64,000 nucleotides of DNA from Pleurodeles waltl (lineage: Eukaryota > Chordata > Amphibia > Caudata > Salamandridae). The translations under genes and the position numbers were made by a program. The DNA lies in assembly GCF_031143425.1 (NCBI RefSeq), contig NC_090443.1, forward strand, positions 1,056,779,554 to 1,056,843,553, written 5' to 3'. Shown piece after piece: positions 1-10,988 of this stretch (within the stretch, counting starts at the first letter, position 1; the number at the start of each line of letters is the position of its first letter). The notes under the pieces were generated by a model. It ran no database searches, was not told the DNA's origin, and saw only the letters and a program-made list of their open reading frames with translations.

Positions 1-497
1 TTTATGCTCATCATTTCAGCTATTTCCCTATCTAACATGTTTTGTGCTTTCATTTCTGTAATATTTCTTTTGGTAGGAATACAAGCAGTAATACACATGG
101 AGCAGAACATTGGACCACACTGAATACAGATACAGCATGTGAAAAATATTGCAATCATTACACACAGGATAGTCAGTAGTTTCCAGCCCCAAGCGGAAAC
201 AAGAGCCCAAAACCATCCAGAAAAAGTCCAAGTACCAGTCTCTGTGAGAATTTCTGCAGCAATTTAATGCAATTTAGATATTGCATCATATACTGAAGGT
301 GAGTGATCTGGAATGAAAACGCAGCAACTACTACCGATGATGCGACATGCATCACCTCGATCAGCTAATATCACATCTAGTACCATACGATTTTGGAGCG
401 CTACAATCCTCGCAATTTGGAGCTCCTCAGTAATATTCCCAAGTGCCAGAGCTGCCTGATTAGTAACAGCTTCCACAACCCTAGTCAATCGTCTCAC
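1..497 (-). pseudogene. env: ERV env, transmembrane subunit (broken)
   Basis: This is the C-terminal half of the envelope gene. The open block 497-264 carries a heptad-like ectodomain, an LQNR-type segment resembling the immunosuppressive region of C-type viruses, and a CX6CC motif with its first Cys codon at 345-347 and the CC about 21 bases further along the gene. A stop at 264-266 interrupts the frame. The same frame beyond the stop (263 to 1) encodes a Trp-rich membrane-proximal part, a hydrophobic Cys-rich anchor and a cytoplasmic tail that runs off the window. The block at 497 starts mid-gene without an ATG and lies in a different frame from the SU block, so at least one frameshift or deletion lies in 498-646. 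Confidence 0.8.
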
Positions 498-646
498 TTT
501 CCTACTGTTTAAGCACCCACAAAGGAAAACAACCCTAAATTAAAATCAACATGTTGTTGCAGGCTAGTGTCCGTTTGGTCTACCTCGTTTGTACTTATTG
601 TCCTTTTATATCTATTTTTAATGATGTAATTGAACAGTTTAAAATC

Positions 647-1438
647 TCAGTGATATGATGCAGGTGCCAAAAACATAGGGGGTAATAGAAAAGATACATA
701 ACACACACGTGACCACCCAACAGGTAATTGGTAATATCCATAGTTACCACAAACAAAATATTTATTATGTGAAGCTGTAAAACTACTATTATTTACACCC
801 TCAATAGTTAAAATCAAGGTACAATCGCTTGTTCCCACTGGAATTCGCCCAATGCTAACTATACATAAATCTGCTTTAGTTTTTGTAACAGAAATAACAC
901 ATTGTCCTTTCTTGTCAGAGTCTCTTATATTTGTGAAGACATATGGTATTGAAACATTGTCCAGTTGATACTCTTCCCATTCCCATTTAGTTCCTTTGGC
1001 TTGGGGATACCCATCTTTGTCTTGGTAGCACACTTTATTAAGGCGAAAAAGAAGTCCGCCCTCTGTACGTTTTCCAGATGCAAACAAAAGCGTATACCAA
1101 GCTTGACAAGAACCATTGTGTGAAAAAGGAAGAGGAATGAAATGTGTTCCTCCTTTCTTTTGATGCGCAGGTATCATTCCACATACCCAACAGTTAGTAG
1201 TATTTGTAGCATTATGAGTATGATGCAACATCTGAATGAAAGTATTATTGAAGTACGATTGACGGTGCTTCTGCTCATGATAGGGAAGCGTAAAGTAATA
1301 GTGATCCTCTGGTACTGGAGTAGTGGCAACAAAAAACTCACGAGCAGGAGCCTTCTTTTCAACAAACCAGGTGATTATTGCTATAACCACCAAAACAACA
1401 ACAAATCCCATAGTACTAATGATCAGTTTGTTATTCAT
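647..1438 (-). pseudogene. env: ERV env, surface subunit
   Basis: A 263-residue open block starts with an ATG at 1436-1438. A strongly hydrophobic segment at residues 11-25 could act as a signal or anchor sequence. CWVC at residues 83-86 fits the CXXC motif that links SU to TM in gamma-type envelopes. Several NXS/T sites and scattered cysteines suit a glycosylated ectodomain. It is shorter than a usual SU and ends before any cleavage site can be recognised, so the subunit is truncated. It precedes TM on the same strand but is out of frame with it. Confidence 0.75.
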
Positions 1439-1626
1439 TTTAGCAACAGTGATAATCGACCCTTTCAGAAATTAATAAAAAACAATAGTTGGAGCTCTTA
1501 TCCCTAGGCAGCCGCTGATTTCTTCACCATGGGCCAAGACGGGTGTCACTACTCTAATGCATGGCTGATCACCCCCCCCCCCCCTTGCCACATTGGCTCT
1601 CCGTTTCACTAACCCAGGGCGGTAGC
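1439..1626. other. ERV pol-env junction with a C-run
   Basis: No gene is visible. The stretch lies between the integrase end and the SU start, and contains an uninterrupted run of about 17 C at 1570-1587. On the retroviral (-) strand this is a G-run. Confidence 0.5.
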
Positions 1627-2985
1627 TCAACCAGTTTTCTCCAGCACTGCAGATTCTTTCCTCTGTCTCAAATTATATCGCGATACTCCAGAAATCGTAT
1701 GGTCCAGGAAGAACTCCGCAGATTCGTCAGGTGATATAGCATGGCCTTTCTCCGTAGTCAAAATCTCTCGATGATTGGTCAGCACAGCAGGTTCCACCAA
1801 GGTAGGTAGCACTCTCTTGCAGTGAGTACTATGGACCCAATTCTTTCGGTTCGTTACTCGAATTGCCGGCCTTGTCGCAAGGAGCACCTGCTCTGGGCCT
1901 CGCCACCTTGGTTCCAAGCTGCTTGATCTTTCAAAGGACTTAATCATCACCTGGTCACCAGGTCGGAGTTCCTGGCCTTCACCTGTAGATCTGTCAGGAA
2001 GTGCTTCTCAAACCTGTTGATGAATAGAAACCAAATTGTTGGTTAACTGTGCCAAATAATCATTCATCAGGACACAAGGTCCATCATATACAGAATTTGG
2101 CTTAGGAACTCCCCAAATGTTCATTGGCCTTCCAAATACTATTTTATACGAGGTAAGGCCTGTTCGAGAGTGTGGCACTGACCTAATAGACAATAATGCC
2201 AATGGTAATGCATCCGACCAAGTTAAAGATGTGGAAGCCTGTATCTTCGCTAACTTCAGCTTCAAAGTAGCATTATACCTTTCCACCAACCCTGCTGATT
2301 GTGGGTGGAAAACCGCATGGAACTTCTGTTTGATCCCTAATCCTTTCAGGACTAACTTCATAACTTCCCCAACAAAATGAGGTCTGTTATCATTCCATAA
2401 AAGTCTGCAAACACCAAACCTAGGAAAACATTATTTCAAAAGCACCTTCGCTGTGGTAATGGCAGTATTATCCTTTGTGGGGTATGCCTCTATCCATTTA
2501 CTATAGGCACATACCACCACCAAGACATACTTTAAATTGTTGCAGCGTTTGAGCTGAATATAATCCATTTGTAGAACTTCAAAAGGTGCAGTTGGTGTAG
2601 CAAACCCTCCCGCAGGAATACGTGTCCCTTTTCCAAGATTGTATTGTAAACAGATCAAACAAGACTGTACTACTCTCTTAGCTGTACTGGAAATTTCTGG
2701 ATGCTCCCAAACTTGCATAAGCAACTTCCTTATTGTTGAAGCTCCAACATGTGCCAGCCCATGTGCCATCTGAACCATAGGTTGTACAAAAGCTATAGGC
2801 AATTTCCATTTATCCATCTGCTTATTCCGCCAACAGCCCTCATCATCCAATTTTCCTTCTTCAGACCATTGCTCACGTTCTTTCACAGAAGCAGATTTCT
2901 GTATATCTAATACGTCTTGTCTAGCATTATGCCAACGTTCAGCTTGGGACTTCACTACATACATAGAAGTAGTACTTCGCTGCAT
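1627..2985 (-). pseudogene. pol: ERV integrase (broken)
   Basis: This is retroviral integrase, which inserts viral DNA into the host genome. The N-terminal zinc domain is in the 2985-2431 block (an HX3H pair in HGLAH, then a CX2C in SCLIC). The first catalytic Asp is in the QMDY segment. The second Asp lies in an NDN segment at about 2380-2390. The catalytic Glu is in VERYN in the 2361-2008 block. The C-terminal SH3-like part with a GPEQVLL segment is in the 1950-1627 block. All three blocks share one frame and are separated by stops at 2431-2433 and 2008-2010. Gene order and motifs make the call secure. The copy cannot be functional. Confidence 0.82.
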
Positions 2986-2991
2986 CGCAGT

Positions 2992-3894
2992 CTAACGTGC
3001 TATGCGGTCCGCAAGGGCATTACCTTGCCCTATCTTATCGGTCACTCTCTTGTGTGCACTACATTTCACAATAGCTATTTTCTTTGGATATGTCAATGCA
3101 GTCAAGAGGTTATGCACTAATTCTCTGAGCATTATCTGCATCCCGTGGAATGTGAGAAAGCCTCTCTCCTTCCAAAGCAAACCAAAATCATGAGCCACTC
3201 CAAAAGCATAGCGGCTGTCTGTATAAATGTTCACACATAAATCAGTACTAAGCTCACATGCTTGTGTCAAAGCTATTAGTTCAGCTGCTTGAGCTGACTT
3301 CTGTGGTATACGAGCTGTCTCCACTACCGTGTGTATTGTGGTGATTGCATATGCAGCTGAGGTCGTACCGTCTGGCAACTTCAAACAAGACCCATCAACC
3401 CACAATTCCCCGTCTACATCTGGAAGGGGCGTATCTTGCAAATCAATACGACCCTTTGTCTGTTCTTCGGTAAGGAACATGTGTTTCTTGTGACTGAGGC
3501 TGAGTCACCGGATATGGCAACAAAGTGGCTGGATTTAGTGTTGCATATCTCTTCAGTGTAATGTGAGGAGCCAGCAATGTCAATTCATATCCTGCCAGGC
3601 GAGCGCTAGTTAAATGTTGCGTCTTTGTTTGATTTAAAAGAGCATCAACTGCATGGGGTACTAACACCAACGGCTTATGTGACAAAACTATCCCTTCACT
3701 CTGACGTATTGACACAGCTGTTGCCGCAACTGAACGAAAACACCCATGCAATGCTCAAGCGACAGGATCAAGTACTGCTGAAAAATATGCACAGGGACGC
3801 TGCTTATCGCCATGTGTCTGTACTAAAACTGACAATGCACATCCATCTTTCTCATGTACGTAAAGTGCAAAAGCCTTCGTGTAATCTGGAGTAC
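2992..3894 (-). pseudogene. pol: ERV RNase H and RT connection domain (broken)
   Basis: Block 3480-2992 has the RNase H catalytic signatures VDGS, AELIAL and YTDSRYAF, which carry the metal-binding Asp, Glu and Asp. The RT-RNase H connection is at 3894-3443, with conserved segments such as PHAVDALL and NPATLLP, as in C-type retroviruses, but it sits in a different frame, so a frameshift lies near 3443-3480. A further stop near 3752-3757 breaks the start of the connection. The block lies between RT and integrase, as expected. Confidence 0.82.
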
Positions 3895-4620
3895 CTAACA
3901 GGTACCTGGTGCTGAACAAAGGGCTTGTAGTAGCTGCCGGAAAGCAGTCTCACATTCATCTGTCCATGGGAGGGGCATTGGAGTATCTTTAGTCAAAAGT
4001 GCTAGCAAAGGTTTGACAATGTGTGAAAACCCTAATATCCATTGCCTACAAAAAGAAGTAAGACCAAGGAATGCACAAACATCTTTCTGAGTAGAGGGTA
4101 CTGGTGTGTCTAAAATTGCTTGAATACGATCTGATGTAAGTGCACGGCCCTCCTTAGACAAAAGGTGACCTAAATAGGTTACCTTTGGTCTACAATATTG
4201 CAATTTCTTTCGTGACACTTCATGATGGTGTGAAGCAAGAAAAGAAAGTAAGGACAAAGTGCACTTTTCACATTGCTCAGGGGTATTAGCTGCCAACAAA
4301 ATATCATCGACATATTGTATGAGAGCCACACCTTCAGGCAAAACAAAAGAATCAAGTTGTTGTTTTAACGCTTGAATATAAATACTAGGACTCTCAGTAT
4401 AGCCTTGAGGAACTCTGCAAAATCGAAATGATCGTTTATTCAAAGTAAAACCAAACATATATCGGCTGTCAGGATGAATAGGAATCGAAAAAAAAGCATT
4501 CTTCAAGTCTATCACAGAGAACATAGTTGCTGTCGGGGGAACCAAAGTAAGAAGTGTTGTGATGTCATATACCACAGGATATTGTGGTACCACAATCTTA
4601 TTCACTTCTCGTAAATCAAT
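3895..4620 (-). pseudogene. pol: ERV reverse transcriptase (fragment)
   Basis: This open block of about 236 codons has RT palm features: a VIDLKNAFF segment with the first catalytic Asp, an FRFCRVPQG segment, the YVDD catalytic box, and YLGHLLSKEG of the thumb side. It stops at 3895-3897. The RT N-terminus (ILPILKK and related segments) lies in the same frame to about 4740, separated by an in-frame stop near 4606-4626. YVDD together with the neighbouring RNase H and integrase makes the assignment firm. The break prevents activity. Confidence 0.87.
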
Positions 4621-5118
4621 AATGAATCAGTAAATCCTAGTATCAGTATCCTTTTTCAGAATAGGAAGAATCGGACTGTTACAAACATTATACGGAACTT
4701 CCTCAACAACTCCAACTGCAATAAGATCATGCACAATTTGTGTGAGTGCTTCTTCGCCCTACTGTGAAATTTTGCATTGAGGCAAACGTGGCAATACAGC
4801 TCCCTCCTTGACACTAATATGTACCGGTAGAATAATCATTTGTCCCACATCAGTATCTGAAGTAGCCCACAAAGTACTAGGGAGTGAAGCTAATGCAATA
4901 TCCTCTTTACCAAGACAAACTCTTTCCATCACAGGATGATTATCATTCAAAATAACACGCACCCCTTCAGGAGAGCATCGTATTGTAGCCCTGAAATACT
5001 TGAGCAGACAGGGGAGCCCTTGGAACCAATTGTTTAGACAAGGTGCTATGAGTAGCTCCTGTATCAACCAGAAACTGATCAGTAGAACCCAAAACATGTG
5101 CTGTAACTTAGGGACCAC
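4621..5118 (-). pseudogene. pol: ERV protease and RT N-terminus (frameshifted)
   Basis: The aspartic protease active-site triad DTGAT is encoded at about 5040-5075 on the - strand, in a different frame from the longer open block 5118-4759. That block carries the rest of the protease and the linker to RT, so a frameshift falls inside the protease. The stop at 4759-4761 breaks the link to RT. Protease in this position cleaves Gag and Gag-Pol. Confidence 0.7.
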
Positions 5119-5167
5119 TCTGATCTACTGGAACTTTAACTGATTCCTTACCCCATCCTAGGCAATC

Positions 5168-5602
5168 CTATGCATAAGCAGAATCTTGGAAATCAGGCTG
5201 TACATAGTTAGACATCTGATATTGGTTCCGTCTATCAAAAGTGTTAAACCCATCCTGCCTTCGTACATTAGCATCAAACCTAGCATGATCATTCGTGCTT
5301 CTTCGAGGCCCTGAATATCCTGAGCGATTTCTCATTTGTCCCCGACCACGTGAACACATCTGAACATGTAGTGCTGGACAATCGGCAGCCCAATGCCCAA
5401 ATTTCTTACAATACGCACACTGATCAACAGACAAATTTGAACGAGTGTAAGAAGAACCATAAGATCCACGTCCACCTCTATCACTACCTCTAAAAGGCGG
5501 ACCATAAGCGTGAGCCAAAATAACCTTCGTCTTTAATTCTTTAATCTTTTTATCCTCGCTACCTTTTGCTTCTAATTCCTGATGAGAGGGGGCCAAGGTC
5601 AA
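5168..5602 (-). pseudogene. gag: ERV Gag nucleocapsid end
   Basis: A 144-codon block contains one zinc knuckle CX2CX4HX4C (CAYC...GHWAADC, about 5390-5430). It is flanked by Arg/Gly-rich sequence such as GSDRGGRGS and an RGRGQMRNR segment, typical of an RNA-binding nucleocapsid. The N-terminal Gag domains (matrix, capsid) are missing. Retroviral homology ends at about 5603, where GC-rich repeat begins. A single knuckle is the usual gammaretroviral number. Confidence 0.75.
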
Positions 5603-5617
5603 CAGTTACTTTTTGTA

Positions 5618-7442
5618 AAAGAGGGGGCCCCGCTATGCACCCCCTCTGGTTTCAGGACAGGCCCCTCCTGGGGCCCGCGATCACTGGGGTCCCCCCTAGG
5701 CCTCCAGCGGCCCTCACGAGGGGGAGCCAAAGTCAGGGAGAAGTCTAAATGAGGAGGGGGGTGACACCTCTCCCCTCCATTTCAGGAACAGGCCCCTCCT
5801 GGGGCCCATGATTGCTGAGGGCCCCCCCCGGGCCTTCACTGGCCCTCCAACGAGGGGTGATATCCAGGTACTGGCCCACAGGGGGCCACAAAAGGGACCG
5901 GCGGCGCCCCGCCCATTGTCCAACTGAACTCCGTCAAGGCTCGGAAGGGCAGGTAGAGGCTTCCTTCTCTCCTGCCTGTTTTGGGCCTCGTCCGGGCCCA
6001 AGTAAGGGCCTTCTGGTGCCCCGGGGGCGCTCCTCGGAGTGATCATTAACCCGGGGGCACCGCTAGGAGCAAGTGTGCTCCAAAGTCAATTTTACGGTTT
6101 TCTTTGTGCCCCGGGGGCACAGAAATCAGCGCGACTCTGGCGCTGTACTCCCTACAGCCCGGGTTGTGGCGGTGATCTTTTTTTCCTGCAATACAGGGCT
6201 TTTCCAGCGCTAAGAGAGCAAAAGAGGCAGCGCTTTTCTTCATCAAGCGCTAGGCCTCAAAAATACAAAGTGCTTTCCAAATCGCATAGTCTTGTAGAAA
6301 TATAGAAGCACACCTCGTGCTTTTGAATCTTTACAGGGGTCAGGGGCCACTGCACCCTGCCCCTGGGGGACAAGAGTCCGAGGAAATGGCCCACAGGTGG
6401 AGGGGCCCAGCAACAGGCCAGCACACAGAGGGTGCAAGCAGGTGGCAAATCCTTTCAGTGACCAAGCAGGTCACAGGTCAGCACAGCAGCAGCAGTCCAT
6501 GGCAATTCCTGGTGAGTCCTTCCAGCCTTTTGTGTCCAGTTCCAAGATGATTCCAAGAGTCTCCCAACTATGGGGAAAACTCCCCTGTACTTATACCCAG
6601 TTCTTACAGTGTTTTATAATGGTGGGGGAGAGGAGGTTCCAACCCGTTACAACTGGTTCTGGGAGTGCCCCCTCTCTCCTCCAGCACAGGCTCCAAACAT
6701 TAGTTGAGGGTAAACAACCCTATTGTGTGATACCAGGGCACAGCCTTTACAAATGTAAGTGTGCCCCGCCTCTCCCTTCTCTCAGCCTAGGAAGACTATT
6801 CAGTATGCAGATGCACCTCTGTGACACCTCCACCCTCCCTGTGTACAGGCTGTCTGAAAAGTATGCACAAAGCCCAACTGTCACTCTGCCCAAACGTGGA
6901 TTGGAGTCAAGCTGCAAAACACCAGAGTCATCAGCACAGAGAAATGCTCACTTTCTAGAAGTGGCATTTCTGTAATAGTAATAAAAAATACACCTACACC
7001 AGTAAGCAGCATTTATTATCGCCATCACCATCACAACCATACCAAACATGCCTACGCTTCCCCTCATAAATCAGACAATACCCCTTACACATAAGGCAGG
7101 GCATTTTTAATGCAATCCTACGAGAAGGCAGCACTCACAGCAGTGAGACACCAAGGTAGGCTGTTTGTCACTACCAGGACATGCCACGCAACCTGGCACA
7201 AGTCCTATCTTCTACATACATGGCACCCTGCCCATAGGGCTAGCTAGGACCTACCTTAGGGGTGACTTACATGTAGGAAAAGGGGAGTTCTGGGCCTGGC
7301 AAGTAAATTTAGATACCATGTCCATATGGCAGAAAACTGTGCACGCATGCCTGAGACAGGTTTAAAAGGCTACTTCAGTGGGTGGCGCAAGCAGCGCTGC
7401 AGGCCCAGTGGTAGCATTTTATTTACAGGCCCTGGGTATAGA
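5618..7442. repeat. GC-rich repeat followed by an older interspersed repeat
   Basis: No gene is seen. A segment of about 85 bp is present twice, about 130 bp apart (5650-5733 and 5779-5858), sharing AGGCCCCTCCTGGGGCCC. From about 6300 to 7442 is AT/GC-mixed sequence resembling salamander interspersed repeats I have seen, but I cannot name the family. It is the target into which the ERV-L-like element at 7448 inserted, because the sequence resumes at 11888. Confidence 0.4.
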
Positions 7443-7447
7443 GATAC
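7443..7447. repeat. Target-site duplication GATAC (left)
   Basis: GATAC precedes the 5' LTR and is repeated directly after the 3' LTR at 11883-11887. A 5-bp duplication defines the insertion exactly. Confidence 0.85.
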
Positions 7448-8242
7448 TGTTATGCTATTAATTGTGTTTGACCAATGACAGTAGCACATTACATGTTGTA
7501 TTCAGTTTAGCTGCCTATTGGCTTTAACATGGCATTAGACATTACATTTGGTATTTAGGTTAGCTGCTTATTGGCTTTAACGTGGAGTTAGACATTGCAG
7601 TTGAGACATTGCAGATGAGCTGTGTTTTTCCAAGCTGTATTTTTCCACATGGTTGACCAAGCTGTGTTTTTCACACCAAACCCTAGCTGATAAGAGAGCG
7701 TAGATTTTGTGTTTACCTCTCAATCCTTGGAAGTCTTGGAATGAGTGAAGTTTGGAGAACTGGCCACTCTCCAGGTTCATTCTGTTCCCACAATGAGCTT
7801 GAAAGATGGCCCTGGGCAGCAGCGAGGGGAGAGGGATCTTGACTTCAGACAGGAATGGACGTCAGTTGTCTGTCTCCCGTTTGGGTGGAAAATCTCTTTC
7901 TCGCAGTTGAACCGGAATCATCAACTTGCAGCCCTTAGAAAGATGAAGCGGAGTGATAGGCCCTACGGTAATGCAGTTTTGACTTTTATGCTTTGCTTTG
8001 AAGTTATGCTATAATATAATCACATGTATTTGCTGTGTACATTGCAACTGAGAAGTAATTTGATATATTTTGCTTTCATTGCTGCGACTACTTTTAAACG
8101 TGTGCTTCCAACCTACTAATCTCATCTTTCAGGAACCTCGTGGTGAAGTAATAATAATAATAAATGTCTTCTTTAAACTAAGAAGTGCATTCCAGAGAAG
8201 TTTTGTCAGCTCGGTCATAAGATAAGAGAAGGAAAGCAAAAC
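7448..8242 (+). repeat. 5' LTR of ERV-L-like element
   Basis: About 795 bp, TG...CA. Contains an ATAATAATAATAAATG stretch near its 3' part that could carry the polyadenylation signal. The sequence just after it, TTTTGGCGTTAATCGG at 8243, is the expected primer-binding position; the tRNA was not identified. Confidence 0.85.
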
Positions 8243-8352
8243 ATTTTGGCGTTAATCGGCAGTCTGGGAGTAGGAGTTAGAGATTGGAAATGCATTATTT
8301 GAAAGTGTCATTGTTTTTTGTTGTTTAGAGAATTAAAGTAGCACGGCAGACC

Positions 8353-9477
8353 GTGTTTGAAAATGCATGTGAAGTGAAACTGCATTATGGTGCTGTGAGA
8401 AACATGTTTTCTTGTTTATCAGGACTTTGTGAGTCTTGGGATGAGTGCTTTGTGCCTTTTGAAAGAAATGATGTTCCTTTTGTTCTTGACAGAAGGGTTT
8501 GGATACTTTTGTCTGCTTACAGAAAACTGCAGGAGAGATGTAGGCAGTTAGAACATGAAAATAAGAATTTACGTGGGCAAATTAGCCAGAACACATTATT
8601 GCAAGATCATTGTGAAATCTATGAAACTGCTGTTTTAGAAGAATCTGGCTTTTCCCATTCCAATAATGAGGAGGTTAAAACAGGTGTGGGCCAGTGTGAG
8701 CAGAGTGCATATCTGCAGAGCAGCCCACAGTTTTTGGCAGGTGAAGTGCATTCCTTAACAGATTACACTGTGAACACAGTTGAGAATGTTATTTTCAGGC
8801 CGCTTTTGCGAAATATGATGTTTAAAATTAATTCAGACAAGGCAGCATTACTGTCGCAAAATGTGCAGTTACTGGGAATTCAGTGGAATCCAGAAAACAG
8901 ACAGATGTTGTCACAAGTAAAACAAAAGATTTTAGAGTTTCTTACTATTTGCACTAAGCAAGAGACACCGAGTTTCATGAGCTTGTTTGATTTTTGGAAA
9001 CACTGTAGCCCTCATCTGAGTGAAATCTTAAAACTTTGGTACAAAGTAACTAGGAAAAAACATGAGCATCTGCGTGCTTTTGATTTGGCAAATGAAATAA
9101 TTCAGACTTTAGGTTTCTGCACAGTGCAAGAGGGAAACACTGATTTACATGTAAATCAGAATCAGGGGAAGACAAAAGTGCCCCTGGAACTTTGGATTAA
9201 GCTTTTGACTTGTTATTTGGCTCTAGTGAATACTGAGCAAATGACATTAAATGATAATGTAATTCTGAAACCTGAAATATCAAGTATTCAGTGGGTGATG
9301 AGTTCACCTGAATCTCACAGTATAGGACAGGCACAGGAGGCTAGTATCATACATTGGATCTGGTACATGCAAGACATGGCAAGAGTCACTGCAGCCCTAC
9401 ATGAACAGGTGTCACAAGCCCCTTTTCAGGATGAGGAGAGGGTGCAGGGAGTACCACAGGAAAAGAGTCACAATTGA
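8353..9477 (+). CDS. gag: Gag-like protein of the ERV-L-like element
   Basis: The frame is open from 8353 to a stop at 9475-9477; the first ATG is at 8404, giving about 357 residues. A predicted coiled coil with heptads of Leu and charged residues (RKLQERCRQLEHENKNLRG) lies about 40-60 residues after that ATG, followed by a largely helical region with no CCHC zinc knuckle. I recognise no exact family. Its position right after the LTR and leader, and the RNase H and integrase relics downstream, make it the gag gene. Absence of a zinc knuckle is typical of ERV-L and spuma-type Gags. The frame is intact although pol is gutted. Confidence 0.65.
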   Translation: MFENACEVKLHYGAVRNMFSCLSGLCESWDECFVPFERNDVPFVLDRRVWILLSAYRKLQERCRQLEHENKNLRGQISQNTLLQDHCEIYETAVLEESGFSHSNNEEVKTGVGQCEQSAYLQSSPQFLAGEVHSLTDYTVNTVENVIFRPLLRNMMFKINSDKAALLSQNVQLLGIQWNPENRQMLSQVKQKILEFLTICTKQETPSFMSLFDFWKHCSPHLSEILKLWYKVTRKKHEHLRAFDLANEIIQTLGFCTVQEGNTDLHVNQNQGKTKVPLELWIKLLTCYLALVNTEQMTLNDNVILKPEISSIQWVMSSPESHSIGQAQEASIIHWIWYMQDMARVTAALHEQVSQAPFQDEERVQGVPQEKSHN

Positions 9478-10001
9478 AATTGAGTGCACCATTTGAATTC
9501 CTGTCCCCTGAGGATAAAAAGCGTGTGTGTTTGACTAATGATTACAATCTAGTTACTGAAAAGTTGTTGTCTACCACAGGAGAAGGAACAGAGTTGTACA
9601 ATGAGTGTCAGACTTTAAAGCAAGAGCTGCTTGAGATGTGTCATTTTTACACTGATTCTTGGTTCACTGCCAATGGTTTAGCCATTTGGTTTTCCACATG
9701 GCTTGTACATAACTGGTTCAATTCCCTTGCAGATGTTAAAGAGAACAATTTAAAGAGAGAAGTGTCCACCCAGAAGTCTGACGTAGTGGGGATGGCTAAG
9801 TGGGTGCACCAGAAATGTGGACAGCTGGGAGAAAAAGCCACTTACAGGTGGGCAGAGATTAGAGAGATGCACATTCCCCTAGATTTGATAAAAACTGTGC
9901 AGCACGCACAACAGCAATCTGTCCCACAAACAGTCAAAGATCAGTTGGGGAGAGGAAAGTTACCAGGACAGATATGGCAAATTGATCAGGTTTTAGGGTG
10001 A
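9478..10001 (+). pseudogene. pol: RNase H end fused to integrase N-terminus (ERV-L pol remnant)
   Basis: There is no ATG; the frame is simply open through the gag stop region. It carries an RNase H C-terminal motif (FYTDSWFTANGLAIW, about 9645-9695) and then an integrase zinc-domain-like segment (WVHQKCGQLGEKATYRW). The CX2C pair expected before the core is not intact. It ends with GQIWQID, where the first catalytic Asp of the integrase core should be. RT upstream is deleted, and the frame ends with a TGA at 9999-10001, directly before dUTPase-like sequence. Two internal deletions, of RT and of the integrase core, explain the layout. Confidence 0.65.
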
Positions 10002-10130
10002 GTGATTGCTGCGGATTACCAAGGGGAAATCAGAATGATGCTGATAACTAGAAGAGAATCTGATTCATTCATACAGATTGGAGACAGAATGGCCCAACTT
10101 GTCAATAGTGCAGTGACTGGAGGTTTGGTA
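10002..10130 (+). pseudogene. dUTPase fragment
   Basis: In frame after the TGA at 9999-10001 come an ADYQGEI segment and, about 20 residues on, GDRMAQLV. These correspond to two of the conserved motifs of trimeric dUTPases (the DYRGEI-type and GDRIAQLI-type motifs). Retroviral dUTPase limits uracil in viral DNA and lies at the pol end in ERV-L elements. Only the C-terminal half is left, so it is inactive. Confidence 0.6.
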
Positions 10131-10988
10131 AGGAAGGAGTCTGCCCCAGCCCTTCTGGCAGTGCAAGGAAAGGGAAGCTGTGGTGCAGCAGATAAAAACC
10201 TCAGTGCTAAGGCGTGGGTTGAATCCCCAAATGACCCTCCAGAACCTGCAGAAATTATAACAAAGGACCCCAAAAACGTCCTGCTGATTATAAAACAGGG
10301 AAAGGAAGAAGAAGGGCACATTTCAGATGACAAATGTTTTTTGCAAGAAAAGTCATGCTTTTTTCTTTTGCAGATCCTACCACGATTCGCCACTGACCAT
10401 GAGTGTGCTGTGTGGTCTCCCTTCGGGTGTGTGCGTGTGGGGTCGGGGGAGGGACCAAACCCCCAACCTGAACCTGATTGATTAAAGTACAAACCCCATG
10501 GATCCATTTTGCGCAACTGACACGTTCAGTTCAAGTTCTACATGGGATCAATATAAAGTTTGTCAACTTGTTTGATTACATTCTTCCACTGGAACTAAGC
10601 AACCTTACCAGTTAACTGTCTGTTTTCTTTCGTGTGGAACTCTGACTTTCGCTTACATTCCAGCAAACCTTTCAGGTGGACCGTGCACCTTTACATGAGT
10701 AGAACTCGTGCTTCATCCACTTGCTGTTTTAGAGACTCTGCTCAATCAGTTATTATCTCAATCAGAGTATATAAGCTTCAGTCTTTTTATTGTAGATGTA
10801 TCTGATTTGAAAGGTTGTGCGATCAATATGTTAATCTACTTCCATTGCTTTACAGTGATTGCTTTTATCATTCAAATCTGATTTGCTTATAATGTTTTTT
10901 GTTGTTGTTGATGTTTTTGTTTTTTGTTTTTGTTTGAAATAAGAGGTGTGTAAACAAAAATTCATTGGTCATAGGTCATAGGGTGGAG
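10131..10988 (+). other. ERV-L-like 3' internal region
   Basis: An open frame to 10481 continues but has no recognisable domain after the dUTPase motifs. A G/T-rich segment and a GTTGTTGTTG...TTTTTG stretch near 10900 precede the 3' LTR. A purine-rich GGGTGGAG at 10981-10988 may be the polypurine tract. No env is seen. Confidence 0.45.

Larger units (their letters stand above)
1..5617 (-). mobile_element. Endogenous retrovirus, gammaretrovirus-like, decayed and 5'-truncated
   Basis: On the - strand, reading from about 5600 down to 1, the order is nucleocapsid, protease, RT, RNase H, integrase, SU and TM, which is the retroviral order gag-pol-env. RT, RNase H and most integrase blocks share one reading frame, broken by stops (for example 3895-3897, 2992-2994, 2431-2433, 2008-2010) and by a frame change near 3.47 kb. 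The SU has a CXXC motif and the TM a CX6CC motif, the pairing typical of gamma-type envelopes. The RT-RNase H connection resembles mammalian C-type viruses. The 3' LTR would lie left of position 1. Matrix and capsid are lost, because retroviral sequence stops near 5603-5617 against an unrelated GC-rich repeat. The copy is inactive. The family call is made from motifs, not from a search. Confidence 0.85.
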
